Shown here: piece by piece, positions 48,233-57,695 of the stretch
Layout of the letters: each line of letters begins with the position of its first letter
Position numbering within the stretch: position 1 is the stretch's first letter
Origin: Corynebacterium amycolatum
GTDB lineage: Bacteria; Actinomycetota; Actinomycetes; Mycobacteriales; Mycobacteriaceae
Direction: 5' to 3'
Assembly: GCF_016889425.1 (NCBI RefSeq)
Contig: NZ_CP069513.1
Span: 434,001 to 498,000 of the forward strand
DNA: 64,000 bases
Translations under genes and position numbers: made by a program
The notes under the pieces: generated by a model
Database searches by the model: none
What the model saw: the letters and a program-made list of their open reading frames with translations, nothing else
What the model was told of the DNA's origin: nothing

Positions 48233-48958
48233 CTAGTTCGAACCCTCCTGGGAAACAACCGACTCACGGCACCAATCCCGCAGGTCAGCATCCACTTCGG
48301 CCAACTTCTGCATCAGCGCCTGCGGACCCTGCTGCTCATAAAACTCCAGCTCCGCATCCGTGATCGGCACCAGCTGCGTCATCGTGGTCATGCGCCCCTG
48401 CGGGGACTCCACATCGCCCTCATGCAGGCTGATTTTGCCCGGCATCTCGGACACATTCGGCACCCCGTCGCTCCACACGTACGGTACCGTGCACAGCACG
48501 TGCACCACGGTAAAGGCAGTGCTTGACGACGACTCCCCTACCTCGGCAACCCGATCGGACACCAGCCGCACCGCATTCGGGATGACACGGCCCGGAATTG
48601 GCGAGAGAAACTCCGGCTCTTCCTCCACCAGCGCTCCCGCGGCCGCGACCATGGTGGCCACGGGAAAGTCCGCGTAGGCGACGGCGAAAAGTTCCACACG
48701 GATATCGGTCTCCGCTGCGCCGGTCAGGCCACAGTAGTTGCGACCCAACTCCACCGTGGCGGCTGCCGTTTCCGGACGACGCTCGTTCGCTTGGCACTCC
48801 GGCTCGTCGTAAAGCGAGAACTCAGCGACCCGAAGCGGTGCCGAATCGTGTTCCTGCCCGTGCCGACCACTGGCCGGCAGCTCCGTCACATACTCGCCGA
48901 CCTGGGGGTCTCCGGGGAAAAGCCCGGAGACCCAAAACTTCGTCTCTTCGAAGTTCAT
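48233..48958 (-). CDS. Suppressor-of-fused (SUFU)-domain-like protein
   Basis: The 241-residue acidic cytosolic protein ends with LVPITDAELEFYEQQGPQALMQKLAEVD, a C-terminal helix pattern like that of bacterial SUFU-domain proteins, and includes EFLSPIPGRVIPNAV in the middle. SUFU-like bacterial proteins are often immunity proteins, but a polymorphic-toxin gene is not nearby. It lies between aspT and dnaX, where a hypothetical gene also lies in C. glutamicum. Low sequence recognition, so the call is tentative. Confidence 0.5.
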   Translation of the reverse strand: MNFEETKFWVSGLFPGDPQVGEYVTELPASGRHGQEHDSAPLRVAEFSLYDEPECQANERRPETAAATVELGRNYCGLTGAAETDIRVELFAVAYADFPVATMVAAAGALVEEEPEFLSPIPGRVIPNAVRLVSDRVAEVGESSSSTAFTVVHVLCTVPYVWSDGVPNVSEMPGKISLHEGDVESPQGRMTTMTQLVPITDAELEFYEQQGPQALMQKLAEVDADLRDWCRESVVSQEGSN

Positions 48959-48992
48959 ACAGTCCTATCCCGACCTACCTGGCTTGCTTGGC

Positions 48993-50264
48993 CTAGGCAG
49001 TCGCCTTCTCGGCGGCGGCGAGCAGCACACAGGTAGCGACGCCGTTCATAGCGACCTCGAGCTCCTCCATCGGAGGCAGCGACGGTGCCAGACGGATGTT
49101 GCGGTCATTCGGATCCTGCTTCAGCGGGAAGGAAGAACCAGAACCGGTTAGCGCAATACCGGCCTCCTTAGCCAGCTCCACCACGCGACGAGCGGTGCCA
49201 TCAACCACGTCGAGGTTGATGAAGTAACCGCCGGTCGGCTTCGACCACTCTGCCACGCCGTACTCCGTCAGGCGCTCATCCAGAATCTGCAGAACCTTCT
49301 CAAACTTCGGAGCCAGCGACCCGGCATGACGGCGCATCTGCTCGCGCACACCCTCCGCGTCACCGAAGAACTTGGCGTGAGCCAGCTGGTTGACCTTGTT
49401 CGGGCCAATGCCGCGGATACCAGCGTGCTTGAGGTAATCCTCCAAGTTGGCATCCGAAGAAGCGTAGAAAGCAACGCCGGCACCAGCGAAGGTGATCTTC
49501 GAGGTCGAGCCGAATGCCCACACGCGGTTCGGATTGCCCGCCTCTTCCGCCCACTTAATGACGTTGTGAATCTCCGGGAACTCATCCGTCAGCGTGTGAA
49601 CCATGTAGGCGTTATCCCACATCAGACGGAAATCCGGAGCAGCGGTTTCCATTTCAACCAGACGACGGCAGACCTCAGCGCTGTAGGTCACGCCCGTCGG
49701 GTTCGAGAACATCGGGACATTCCACATGCCCTTAATCTGCGGGTCAGAGGCAACCAGCTTCTCCACGACATCCATATCCGGACCGTCTTCGTTCAGCGGC
49801 ACCTGGATCATCTCAATGCCGAAGTGCTGCGTAATGGAAAAGTGACGGTCATACCCCGGAACCGGGCACAGCCACTTAAGCACCGGCTCCTCGTTCCACG
49901 GGCGTTCCGAGTCGACGTTGCCGAACTGCATGGCCCACGAAATCAGGTCAAACTCGATGTTCAGGCTGGAAGCATCCTGTGCCAGGACGTTTTCCACCGG
50001 CAGATCCATCAGTTCCGCCCAGATAGCGCGGATATCAGTAATACCCTTGGCGTTGCCGTAATTGCGGACGTCCTCCCCAGAAACCGAAATGTAATCCGGC
50101 GCCGGGAGACCCAGCAGGGCATTCGCGAAATCAAGCTGCTCCGACGACGGCTTACCGCGAGTCAAATTCAGTGCGAGGTTACGGGACTTCAGTTCCTCAT
50201 ATGCCTTCGCAAACTCATCCTTGTGTGCCGCCAACTGCTGAACATCAAAGGAATCCACGGCCAT
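48993..50264 (-). CDS. aspT: Aspartate aminotransferase
   Basis: I chose the ATG at 50264 because GGGAGGG lies about 10 bases before it; the ATG ten codons upstream has no ribosome site. The 423-residue PLP enzyme has WDNAYMVHTLTDEFPE and the PLP-Lys in TSKITFAGAGVAF, and matches the C. glutamicum AspT sequence type closely (NLTRGKPSSEQLDFA, RGIGPNKVNQLAHA). It interconverts aspartate/2-oxoglutarate and oxaloacetate/glutamate, feeding the aspartate family. Confidence 0.95.
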   Translation of the reverse strand: MAVDSFDVQQLAAHKDEFAKAYEELKSRNLALNLTRGKPSSEQLDFANALLGLPAPDYISVSGEDVRNYGNAKGITDIRAIWAELMDLPVENVLAQDASSLNIEFDLISWAMQFGNVDSERPWNEEPVLKWLCPVPGYDRHFSITQHFGIEMIQVPLNEDGPDMDVVEKLVASDPQIKGMWNVPMFSNPTGVTYSAEVCRRLVEMETAAPDFRLMWDNAYMVHTLTDEFPEIHNVIKWAEEAGNPNRVWAFGSTSKITFAGAGVAFYASSDANLEDYLKHAGIRGIGPNKVNQLAHAKFFGDAEGVREQMRRHAGSLAPKFEKVLQILDERLTEYGVAEWSKPTGGYFINLDVVDGTARRVVELAKEAGIALTGSGSSFPLKQDPNDRNIRLAPSLPPMEELEVAMNGVATCVLLAAAEKATA

Positions 50265-50389
50265 GGTGTACGCACCCTCCCAGGTATCGGACATAAGTTA
50301 AAACCTGACAAACCTGGCACGGAAAACCTTTTCCCCGCGCCGCATCTGGCTTTGCAACTAAGTGTAAGGCATACTCCGGATTGGGATTT

Positions 50390-51961
50390 CTACAACTTCC
50401 CCGACAGAGCATCCAGACGCTGCTTACTCGGCCCCTCCAAGCCGATAATTTCCACCTCTTTGCCCCGGTCAGCAAACTTGACCCGCACCGAATCCAATGC
50501 CGCCACCGTGGAAGCATCCCAAATTTCGGCCTCCGACATGTCGATCACAATGCGCTGCGCAGGGTCGGTGTAGTCGAACTGGTACACCAGGTCGTTACTG
50601 GAGGCGAAGAACAGCTGACCCCGCACCTTGTACGTCCGGGAGTGGGCGCTGGGGTCGTCGTCAAGCACTTCGATCCTGACCAGGTGAGCGACACGGCGCG
50701 CGAACATCAGCGACGCCACGACCACACCCGAAACTACGCCGATGGCGAGGTTATCCGTCGCCAGCGTGGCGATGACCGTCACCAGCATCACCACCGTCTC
50801 CGAACGCGGCATCAGGCGCAATGTCCGCGGGGAAATCGAGCGCCAATCGACCGTGTCCACCGACACCACGACCATCACCGCAACCAGCGCCGCCATCGGA
50901 ATCGCACCGACTGCGGAACTGAGCAGAAGGACCAGAATGAGCAGGAAGACGCCGGAAAAGAGCGTCGTCAAGCGAGTGCGTCCCGACGATTCCTTCACAC
51001 CCACCATCGTCTGACCAATCATCGCGCAGCCAGCGATACCGCCGAAGAAACCGCCCGCGATATTCGCGACACCGAGTCCCCACGTCTCACGGGTCTTGTC
51101 CGAATGCGTGTCGGTGATGTCGTCCACGAGCTTCGCCGTCATCAGCGATTCCATGATGCCGACAATCGCCACGCCCACCGCATACGGCGCAATCAGCTGC
51201 AGAGTCTCCCAGGTCAGGGGCACATTCGGAATCAGCAGCTGCGGGAGAGATTCCGGGAGCTCACCCATATCGCTCACGTTCGGCACGCGCCAATCCGCCA
51301 ACACCGCAACAAGCGTGACGACGAGCACAGTTACCAGCGGAGCCGGAATCGCGGTGAACACGCGGGGCAGGAACACCATAATTGCAATACCCAGAGCGAC
51401 CAGCGGATACACCAGCCACGGCACATCGATGAGATGCTCCAGCTGCGCGGTGAAAATGAGGATGCCCAGCGCGTTGACAAAGCCAATCATGACCGCACGC
51501 GGAATGAAACGCTGCAGCTTAGCGATCCCCAACGCCGCAAAAGCAATCTGCAACACGCCCGCGAGCAACACCGTCGGGATGAGGTAATCCATCCCGTACG
51601 TCCGCGACAACGGCGCGACGACGAGCGCAACCGAACCAGCGGCAGCGGTAATCATGGCCGGGCGACCACCCGTGAAGGCAATCACGATGGCCATAATCAC
51701 CGAGCTAAACAGCCCCACCGCCGGGTCCACGCCCGCCAAGATGGAAAACGAAATGACCTCGGGGATCAGCGCGAACGACACCGCTGCGCCAGCCAGCAGC
51801 TCGGTGCGCAGGCGCTTCGGTGAAGAAACTGCGAACCGGAAGGAATCCCACACGCCCATTGGCGCTGGGACTTCTCGGGCCTGTGGCTGTTGTGGTTCTG
51901 GAGTTTCTAGCGGTTCTCGTGTTGCCTGCGGTGGCACTCGCATGTCGTTGGCATCGCTCAT
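50390..51961 (-). CDS. SulP-family anion transporter with STAS domain
   Basis: I chose the ATG at 51961 (GGAAG upstream). The 523-residue product has 11-12 membrane segments after a hydrophilic Pro-rich N-terminus (about 1-35), the SulP signature region SFSILAGVDPAVGLFSSVIMAIV, and a C-terminal STAS domain (about 435-515) with VIDMSEAEIWDASTVAAL. SulP proteins carry sulfate, bicarbonate or similar anions; the substrate cannot be decided. It lies alone with ffs upstream. Confidence 0.9.
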   Translation of the reverse strand: MSDANDMRVPPQATREPLETPEPQQPQAREVPAPMGVWDSFRFAVSSPKRLRTELLAGAAVSFALIPEVISFSILAGVDPAVGLFSSVIMAIVIAFTGGRPAMITAAAGSVALVVAPLSRTYGMDYLIPTVLLAGVLQIAFAALGIAKLQRFIPRAVMIGFVNALGILIFTAQLEHLIDVPWLVYPLVALGIAIMVFLPRVFTAIPAPLVTVLVVTLVAVLADWRVPNVSDMGELPESLPQLLIPNVPLTWETLQLIAPYAVGVAIVGIMESLMTAKLVDDITDTHSDKTRETWGLGVANIAGGFFGGIAGCAMIGQTMVGVKESSGRTRLTTLFSGVFLLILVLLLSSAVGAIPMAALVAVMVVVSVDTVDWRSISPRTLRLMPRSETVVMLVTVIATLATDNLAIGVVSGVVVASLMFARRVAHLVRIEVLDDDPSAHSRTYKVRGQLFFASSNDLVYQFDYTDPAQRIVIDMSEAEIWDASTVAALDSVRVKFADRGKEVEIIGLEGPSKQRLDALSGKL

Positions 51962-52017
51962 ACACAGTATTCTTCCAGACCAGCGAACGCGAAACGCGAC
52001 CACTTGTGGCCAAGGTA

Positions 52018-52160
52018 TTCACCTATCGATGCGCTGCAGCGTGGCCATAAGTGAATAGCTCATCGATAGGTGAAATGGCCTGGCCAATATCGCGGGGATA
52101 AGTGCCGAAAAACATCGATAGGTCACAGGAAACCGTCGACAAGTGCCCGAAACCTTGCCA
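52018..52160. repeat. Dyad and degenerate tandem repeats between sulP and ffs
   Basis: TTCACCTATCGATG (52018-52031) and CATCGATAGGTGAA (52061-52074) form a perfect 14-bp inverted repeat, and CATCGATAGGT recurs at 52113-52123. Between and after them are GATAAGTGCCGAAA, GACAAGTGCCCGAAA and CACAAGTGCCAGAAG, so a unit like GAYARGTGCCxGAAA repeats about five times. The array lies between the sulP start and the SRP RNA gene's 3' side. Possibly regulator sites; binder unknown. Confidence 0.6.
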
Positions 52161-52185
52161 CAAGTGCCAGAAGAACGCCGGGGAT

Positions 52186-52285
52186 AAAAAAAGGGGACCC
52201 CACGCACCCGTCAGAGCTCGCTGACCCTTGCTGCATTCCTGCCCTGGGGGAGTTCACGAGATGGACGCCACATGGGATCCGTGAA
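52186..52285 (-). ncRNA. ffs: Signal recognition particle RNA (small, 4.5S type)
   Basis: On the minus strand the sequence AGGGCAGGAATGCAGCAAGG contains the domain IV tetraloop stem of SRP RNA (GGxA-type loop with the conserved AGCA internal bulge), inside GTGAACTCCCCCAGGG and GGGTCAGCGAG. The outer ends GGATCCCA and GTGGGGTCC pair. A T-run follows at 52192-52185. The RNA works with Ffh in co-translational targeting. Ends are accurate to a few bases. Confidence 0.93.
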
Positions 52286-52339
52286 GACAGCCTACTACAG
52301 CTACGTACAAAAAGTCACACCACTGCCAGGCCAACAGTT

Positions 52340-53497
52340 TTAGTCTTGGTTCTTAGCCTTCAACGCCAAGTTCTCACCTGACTCAGAATCAAAGACATTC
52401 AACTTGTCCGTGTTGATGGCCAACGTAATCTTCTGACCTCGACGCACATTCGACTCCGCATCGACTCGAGCCACCAACATGGCATGCGGGTTATCCGCCA
52501 GGCCAGCCTCCTCAGCTGCGGCATGACCCTTCAAATCAATTTCCGGGAGTGGGAAGTGGATGAACTGCTCGGAGCCCATCGCCTCCAGGACGGACACCTC
52601 GACCTCGACCGTTGGTGCATCGCAATTGTCGTCGGTCAGGGCGGCGTCTTCGAAAGCCTCTGGTCGTAAGCCGACGATAGCCTTCCGGCCCGGGGCAAAT
52701 TTTTCCGGGAGTGGCAGGTGGCCCAGGGCGGTGTCGACGCTGTGGCCGTCGTCAAGCACAGTGGCAGGCAGGAAGTTCATGGCGGGCGAGCCGATGAAGC
52801 CGGCGACGAAGACGTTGACCGGTCGGTGGTAGAGCTCTTGCGGAGCGCCAATTTGCTGGATAACGCCCTTTTTCAGCACGACGACGCGGTCGCCCAACGT
52901 CATGGCCTCAGTTTGATCGTGGGTGACGTAGACAGTGGTGGTGCTGAGGCGTTCCTGCAGCTGGGCAATTTCGGTGCGCATCTGGACGCGGAGCTTGGCG
53001 TCCAGGTTTGAGAGCGGCTCGTCCATGAGGAAGACCTTCGGTCGGCGGACGATGGCGCGGCCCATCGCCACGCGCTGACGCTGACCACCCGAGAGATGCG
53101 CGGGCTTGCGGTCGAGGAACTCCGTCAGATCGAGAATTTCGGCGGCCTCGTTGACCTTCTTCTCGATCTCCTTCTTCGGCAGTTTTGCCAGCTTGAGCGG
53201 GAAAGCGATGTTCTCGCGGACGTTCATGTGCGGGTACAGCGCGTAGGACTGAAACACCATGGCGATATCACGGTCCTTCGGAGCGACATCGTTCATGCGC
53301 TCGCCGTCGATGAGCAGGTCACCTTCGGAGATGTCCTCCAGCCCTGCAATCATGTTCAGCATCGTCGACTTACCGCAACCGGAGGGGCCGACGAGGATGA
53401 TGAACTCGCCGTCGTCGATTTTGAGATTCGCGTCTTCCACACCGATGTGACCATCAGGAAAGCGCTTGTACACGTGCTTTAGTTCAATTTCAGCCAT
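52340..53497 (-). CDS. Sugar ABC importer ATP-binding protein (UgpC/SugC/MsmK type)
   Basis: The 385-residue ATPase has Walker A GPSGCGKSTML (about 37-47), Q-loop VFQSYALYPHMNVRENIAFPL, signature LSGGQRQRVAMGRAI, Walker B VFLMDEPLSNLDAKLR, switch His and a C-terminal TOBE/OB regulatory part (about 240-380). The long C-terminal part marks the MalK/UgpC/SugC subfamily of carbohydrate importers. It is the last gene of the four-gene operon, 18 bases after the second permease. Confidence 0.93.
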   Translation of the reverse strand: MAEIELKHVYKRFPDGHIGVEDANLKIDDGEFIILVGPSGCGKSTMLNMIAGLEDISEGDLLIDGERMNDVAPKDRDIAMVFQSYALYPHMNVRENIAFPLKLAKLPKKEIEKKVNEAAEILDLTEFLDRKPAHLSGGQRQRVAMGRAIVRRPKVFLMDEPLSNLDAKLRVQMRTEIAQLQERLSTTTVYVTHDQTEAMTLGDRVVVLKKGVIQQIGAPQELYHRPVNVFVAGFIGSPAMNFLPATVLDDGHSVDTALGHLPLPEKFAPGRKAIVGLRPEAFEDAALTDDNCDAPTVEVEVSVLEAMGSEQFIHFPLPEIDLKGHAAAEEAGLADNPHAMLVARVDAESNVRRGQKITLAINTDKLNVFDSESGENLALKAKNQD

Positions 53498-53515
53498 TTT
53501 TAGCTCTAACCTTCT

Positions 53516-54355
53516 TTAGCCCTTGACTGCGCCGGAGGTAAGACCAGCGACAATTCGACGTTGGAAAATAACCACAAAGATGACAATCGGAATGGTGATG
53601 ACAATCGCGGCCGCCGCGATGGAACCGGTCGGCTCCTCGAACTGCGACGAGCCGGTGAAGTTCGCCATCGCCGCCGGTGCCGTACGTGCCGCCTCCGTCG
53701 AGGTCAACGACACCGCCAACAGGAAGTCATTCCACGCGAAGATGAACACCAGAATTGCAGCGGTGACAATTCCCGGAATCGCCAGCGGCGCCACCACCAG
53801 GCGGAATGCCTGGAAAGGGGTCGCGCCGTCCATTTGCGCCGCCTTCTCCAGCTCCCAGGGAATCTCCCGGAAGAAGGAGGACAGAATAAAGATCGCCATC
53901 GGAAGTGCGAAAGTGATGTACGGCAGAATCAGGCCCGGCCAGGTGTCGAACAGACCGAGCTTGCGCTCGATGTCGAACAGTGGGCTGACCAGGGAGACCT
54001 GCGGGAACATGGCGATTAGCAGCGAGACTCCCAAAATCACCGACTTGCCTGGAAACTCCAGGCGAGCGATTGCGTAGGCCGCCATCGTGCCGACAATTAC
54101 CGCCAGCAGCGTTGTGATCAGCCCAATACCAATCGAGTTGATCAGCGCGCGGGTAAATTCACTGGTCTGGAAGATGCCGCGGTAGTTATCCAACGTCCAA
54201 TTGCGCGGGATGAAGTGGCCATCGTGCAGATCGGTTGTCGGCTTGAACGACAAGCTGGCAATCCACAGCACCGGCACCAGCGCGTAAATGACCACCAAAG
54301 CGATGCCGATTGTCCATGCGACGCGTTGCTTCGGTGTCTTATCCGTGTTGTGCAC
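53516..54355 (-). CDS. Sugar ABC importer permease (MalG/SugB type)
   Basis: The 279-residue product has six membrane segments and the EAA-loop region [28 protein letters not shown] (about 180-205), which docks on the ATPase. It pairs with the permease upstream, 12 bases away. The MalG-type loop and size fit carbohydrate uptake systems such as the trehalose importer SugAB or Tus permeases. Confidence 0.92.
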   Translation of the reverse strand: MHNTDKTPKQRVAWTIGIALVVIYALVPVLWIASLSFKPTTDLHDGHFIPRNWTLDNYRGIFQTSEFTRALINSIGIGLITTLLAVIVGTMAAYAIARLEFPGKSVILGVSLLIAMFPQVSLVSPLFDIERKLGLFDTWPGLILPYITFALPMAIFILSSFFREIPWELEKAAQMDGATPFQAFRLVVAPLAIPGIVTAAILVFIFAWNDFLLAVSLTSTEAARTAPAAMANFTGSSQFEEPTGSIAAAAIVITIPIVIFVVIFQRRIVAGLTSGAVKG

Positions 54356-54367
54356 TGCAATCGCCTC

Positions 54368-55285
54368 CTAATTATTCTTGCCCGTGGCCGCGCCTGGCGA
54401 CGAGGCCCCGAAGCCCTTGACGAACACAATTGCAATCAGCGCCACGCACACGAAGATCAACACCGAAATTGCTGAACCAATACCCAGGTTGAACGCCTTA
54501 AACAGGTTGTTGTAACCCAGAATCGACACCGAACCAGTGCCATTATTGCCCTTGGTCAGAATGTAGATGTTGTCGAACACTCGGAAAGCATCCAGAGTGC
54601 GGAACAGCAGAGCCACCACAATCGATGGCTTCATCAGCGGCAACGTGATCCTGAAAAAGCGCTGCCAGAAACCCGCACCATCCAACTCGGCCGCCTTCAG
54701 CGCGTCGTCAGGCACCAGCGCCAGACCCGCAAGAAGCAGCAGCGCCATGAATGGAGTCGTCTTCCAAATTTCAGCGCCGATAATGATAAATATCGACGGC
54801 CATTGCTCCGTCAGCGGCGCGGTGCCGTCGGGAAGCAAATTAGCGAGATACCCCGTCCCCGGCGTCCACGCGTAATTCCACGAGTACGCCGCCGCCACCG
54901 TGACGATGCCGTACGGAATCAACACCACCGTGCGGATCAGGCCGCGGCCGAAAATCGCGCGGTACATCACCATCGCGATAGCCATGCCAAGCACCAGTTC
55001 AACCGCCACCGAAACCAGCGTGATAAACGCCGTCACGCCCAGCGCTTCCCACCAATAACTGCTGGTCAACACGGATGCGTAGTTCTGCAGGCCGATAAAC
55101 TCGCGGTCATCGGGGAAACGCAGGTCATAGCGCTGCAGCGACAGCCAAATCGCGTACCCAATGGGGTACGCCGTCACCGCCAGCATCAAAATCAGCGCAG
55201 GAGCCACCAACAGCAGACCGAGGCGACGCTCGGCGCGGCGCCCGTCGGAAAGCGCAGACTTAGTTTTCGTAGATTTATCAGACAT
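54368..55285 (-). CDS. Sugar ABC importer permease (MalF/SugA type)
   Basis: The 305-residue product has a basic N-terminus, six membrane segments and the EAA loop (LKAAELDGAGFWQRFFRITLPLMKPS, about 213-238). It starts one base after the binding-protein stop, so translation is coupled. Together with the second permease it forms the membrane channel of the importer. SugA/MalF-like order is binding protein, F, G, ATPase, as here. Confidence 0.92.
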   Translation of the reverse strand: MSDKSTKTKSALSDGRRAERRLGLLLVAPALILMLAVTAYPIGYAIWLSLQRYDLRFPDDREFIGLQNYASVLTSSYWWEALGVTAFITLVSVAVELVLGMAIAMVMYRAIFGRGLIRTVVLIPYGIVTVAAAYSWNYAWTPGTGYLANLLPDGTAPLTEQWPSIFIIIGAEIWKTTPFMALLLLAGLALVPDDALKAAELDGAGFWQRFFRITLPLMKPSIVVALLFRTLDAFRVFDNIYILTKGNNGTGSVSILGYNNLFKAFNLGIGSAISVLIFVCVALIAIVFVKGFGASSPGAATGKNN

Positions 55286-56731
55286 TTACGGCACCAGGCC
55301 TTCCGAGTTCACGGCCGCCTGAAGTTCCTCATCAAGCGTGCCGACCAGCGACTTCGCATCAACATCCTCCGGTGGACTAATGCGCGACGCCATCAAAATC
55401 GACAACGACTGGTACGCAGGGGACTTCGGGCGCGTCACCACACCGGCCGTGCGTGGCGACGGTAACAGCGCCCGCTCCTCCTGCGACAGCTCAGCCGAAT
55501 CGGCTTCCTCCAACGTGTTCAACTGCTCGTAGATCTCGCGGTAGAACGGGTATTCCTCCTTGAATTCATCCGTGGCCTGCGTGTAAAGCTTCGCCAACGT
55601 CGGCGGCAGACCACCCTTCAACGCGTTGTTGAGCTGGTTTTGCTCATTGCGCAGGCAGTCGATGGCCTCGAAAGCGAGCTCCGGGTGCTTCGACGTCGAC
55701 GGCACCGCAAGGTTAAGGCCACCAATCGTGACCTGCGCCGGTGTGCCCTCATCCATCGCCGGGTAGGTGGTCCAGGCCATGTCTTCGAAGACCTCCTTGG
55801 CCACCTGATTTCCCGACTCCGCCTTCTCCTTCGCACCGGCATAAACAAATGGGTAATTCACCTGCGCAAATGCATCGCCGCGGTCGAATGCCAGACGAGC
55901 CTGGTTCTCATCCGACTGCGAAATCGACGGGTCATGCCCCTTCGCCGTGGCCACGCGATGCATGGTGCTCAAGGCGCGCTCCGCGGCATCGTTATCCGCA
56001 ATTGTGACCGACTGCCCATCCGGCGCGACTAGCTGACCGCCCGCCGACGCTGTCATCGAATTGAGCCACACCACCGAGCCCTCAAACTGGGCAGCCTGGA
56101 CGCCAATCATCGACGGCTTGCCCTCATCGGCGAGCCTCTCCCCCGTCGCGATTAAGTCATCCCACGTCTTCGGCGGGCCATCTACCAGCGACTTTCGATA
56201 CCACAGGAGCTGCGTATTCGTATTCAACGGAGCACCATAGAGCTGATCCTGCCACGTCGCCGTATCCAACGGACCCGACAGGGTACCCTCCGTAACGCGC
56301 TCGGCCATATCTTCCGGGAGTGGGAGCGCCCAGCCCGCCTCCGCAAACTCCGGAGTCCACGTCACATCAAGGCCCATTATGTCGAACGAGGAATCTCCGC
56401 CCACAATGCGACGAGCCAACTGAAGACGCTGATCATCCGTCTGCTTCGCCGAAATGTCATACTCCAGGCGATACTTCCCGCCCGACGCATCCGAGCACTT
56501 CTGCGCCGCCTGCGTATACTGATCCGAACCATCCGCCGGACCCATAATCCGCAGTACCGGCGCCGAATCCTGCTGAGCCTCCGAACCACAACCCGCCGCC
56601 AGCGTGGCGAGCGATACAGCCGACACCGCCGCGATGGCAGCTCGTAATTTCCGGCCAGAACCTAAAGAGCCGAAAGGAGCACCTGTACGGTCTCGACCGG
56701 CTCTTCGGATTCTCGGGCGCTTATTAAACAT
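55286..56731 (-). CDS. Sugar-binding lipoprotein (LpqY/TusE-like)
   Basis: I chose the ATG at 56731 (GGAG about 8 bases upstream). The 481-residue product begins with a basic signal peptide and a lipobox LAAGC (Cys at about 47), followed by a substrate-binding family 1 fold with TWDDLIATGERLADEG and conserved AQFEGSVVWLNSM. LpqY of mycobacteria and TusE of C. glutamicum, both trehalose-binding lipoproteins, have this AQxEGxVVWxN pattern, so trehalose is the first guess. The lipidated protein delivers the sugar to the permeases encoded downstream. Confidence 0.85.
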   Translation of the reverse strand: MFNKRPRIRRAGRDRTGAPFGSLGSGRKLRAAIAAVSAVSLATLAAGCGSEAQQDSAPVLRIMGPADGSDQYTQAAQKCSDASGGKYRLEYDISAKQTDDQRLQLARRIVGGDSSFDIMGLDVTWTPEFAEAGWALPLPEDMAERVTEGTLSGPLDTATWQDQLYGAPLNTNTQLLWYRKSLVDGPPKTWDDLIATGERLADEGKPSMIGVQAAQFEGSVVWLNSMTASAGGQLVAPDGQSVTIADNDAAERALSTMHRVATAKGHDPSISQSDENQARLAFDRGDAFAQVNYPFVYAGAKEKAESGNQVAKEVFEDMAWTTYPAMDEGTPAQVTIGGLNLAVPSTSKHPELAFEAIDCLRNEQNQLNNALKGGLPPTLAKLYTQATDEFKEEYPFYREIYEQLNTLEEADSAELSQEERALLPSPRTAGVVTRPKSPAYQSLSILMASRISPPEDVDAKSLVGTLDEELQAAVNSEGLVP

Positions 56732-56804
56732 AATGACCACTCCGTGCTTCGACGTACAAAACTAACTGTACTCCGGAGTGGCGTATATGGCTGAAAACAT
56801 AAGA

Positions 56805-56832
56805 AAACCCCCGGCGATAACCGGGGGTTTTC
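56805..56832. terminator. Hairpin at the left element boundary (former tRNA terminator)
   Basis: AAAACCCCCGG pairs with CCGGGGGTTTT over CGATAA. It stands 5 bases left of the 19-bp att core, the same place relative to the core as the hairpin next to the intact tRNA (62616-62645). It is therefore probably the original tRNA-Ser terminator, moved away from the tRNA by integration. It may also end transcription of other units. Confidence 0.8.
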
Positions 56833-56837
56833 AATCT

Positions 56838-56856
56838 GCGGAGGATGTGGGATTTC
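56838..56856. other. Left attachment site (copy of tRNA-Ser 3' end)
   Basis: TGCGGAGGATGTGGGATTT is identical to 62652-62670, the 3' end of tRNA-Ser(GGA). Beyond it the match stops, so these 19 bases are the attachment core. Confidence 0.9.
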
Positions 56857-56912
56857 GCCACTTTTTCGCTCCTCCGCTGGTGAGGGGCACTTATTCACCC
56901 GCTTACCATGTC

Positions 56913-56950
56913 GCGTGACAGCTTTTCGTGACAGTCTCAGTCCGTGACAG
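56913..56950. repeat. Left arm-type sites (GTGACAG repeats)
   Basis: The 23 bases at 56913-56935, containing CGTGACAG twice around CTTTT, are identical to 62517-62539 near the other end of the element, and a third CGTGACAG follows at 56943-56950. Matched direct repeats just inside both att sites are what integrase arm-type binding sites look like. The function is inferred. Confidence 0.7.
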
Positions 56951-56978
56951 CCTAAAGCCAAAGGAAACCAACCCAACT

Positions 56979-57203
56979 ATGGACACTCAGCCAACACTCA
57001 CAGAACGGATCTATGAGGGGCTATCCAGCCTTCTCATGGCCGCAATGTTCCCAGGCGTACCAAGTCCCGGTGAGGGCGAACCAATCACCGATACTCACCT
57101 AGAGATCATCACAGACCAGATACTCAGCATTGACCGAAACGCGGGCGCCGATATTGCCGACGTATTCAATCGAGCCATGCGGGAACACATGGACGCTGAG
57201 TAA
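56979..57203 (+). CDS. Small acidic element protein (unknown)
   Basis: I chose the ATG at 56979 with AAAGGA about 10 bases upstream. The 74-residue acidic product (MDTQPTLTERIYEG...) has two predicted helices and no membrane segment or Cys. It is the only plus-strand gene of the element and lies next to the left att site, where accessory or cargo genes usually lie. The family is not recognised. Confidence 0.6.
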   Translation: MDTQPTLTERIYEGLSSLLMAAMFPGVPSPGEGEPITDTHLEIITDQILSIDRNAGADIADVFNRAMREHMDAE

Positions 57204-57691
57204 CCCACTAGACCCGCCCGGCGCGCCGGGCTGATACCGGGGCGTAGGGGAAATTGTCGCGCGGTGCACCTATACCCCGCCCCTGCCGTGGTTTAGCCCG
57301 GTGCGCGTAGGCTCTAGCGTCTCGCTAGGCGATAGACGGTGTGCCCCGCCCAAAACTCTGCAAAACCCCTGTTCACAAATCACTTCTAAAGCGTTGAACG
57401 ATAAGCGCACATACCTAAGTAGCCCCCAAGCGCTTAAAACGAGCCACAGCGCTCTTTTGTTTCTGGACTATATACCGCGCGCGCGTGCGCCCGGGAACGA
57501 GTTGGGCACGTGACAGTTTCATCAATGTTGGACGGGTTAGGACTTATCCCCGGCTGGTGTTGTCGTGTTTTTCAGTGGAGAATTTTGCAAAACACTGAGA
57601 TTGGAAGATAAGCCCCTAGATACCGTCTCTGAACTGCAATAATGCAGCGTATTCAGTGGTTGAGATTCGCTAAGATTGCTGAGATAAACCC
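57204..57691. other. Non-coding region left of the primase gene
   Basis: About 490 bases without a supportable gene. The left part is GC-rich with a run of CCGGCGCGCCGGGC dyad character at about 57218-57231, and TATACC at about 57271 and TATATACC at about 57470 are possible promoters. The right part holds iteron-like repeats (57595-57695). It may contain the element's origin. Confidence 0.5.
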
Positions 57692-57695
57692 CTAA
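57595..57695. repeat. Iteron-like repeats left of the primase gene
   Basis: CTGAGATTGG (57595-57604), TTGAGATTCG (57660-57669) and GCTGAGATAAACCCC (from 57678) repeat a TGAGAT core. Each is followed by a GATAAGCCCCT or GATAAACCCCT-like sequence, and TTCAGTGG precedes two of them. The inverse form CCAATCTCAG recurs on the right side of the primase gene. Iterons beside a P4-type primase suggest a replication origin. Confidence 0.7.

Noticed and set aside
46760..48526. A 588-codon open frame opposite dnaX
   Set aside because: It is the complement of dnaX core motifs and repeats; Arg/His/Thr-rich, no ribosome site.
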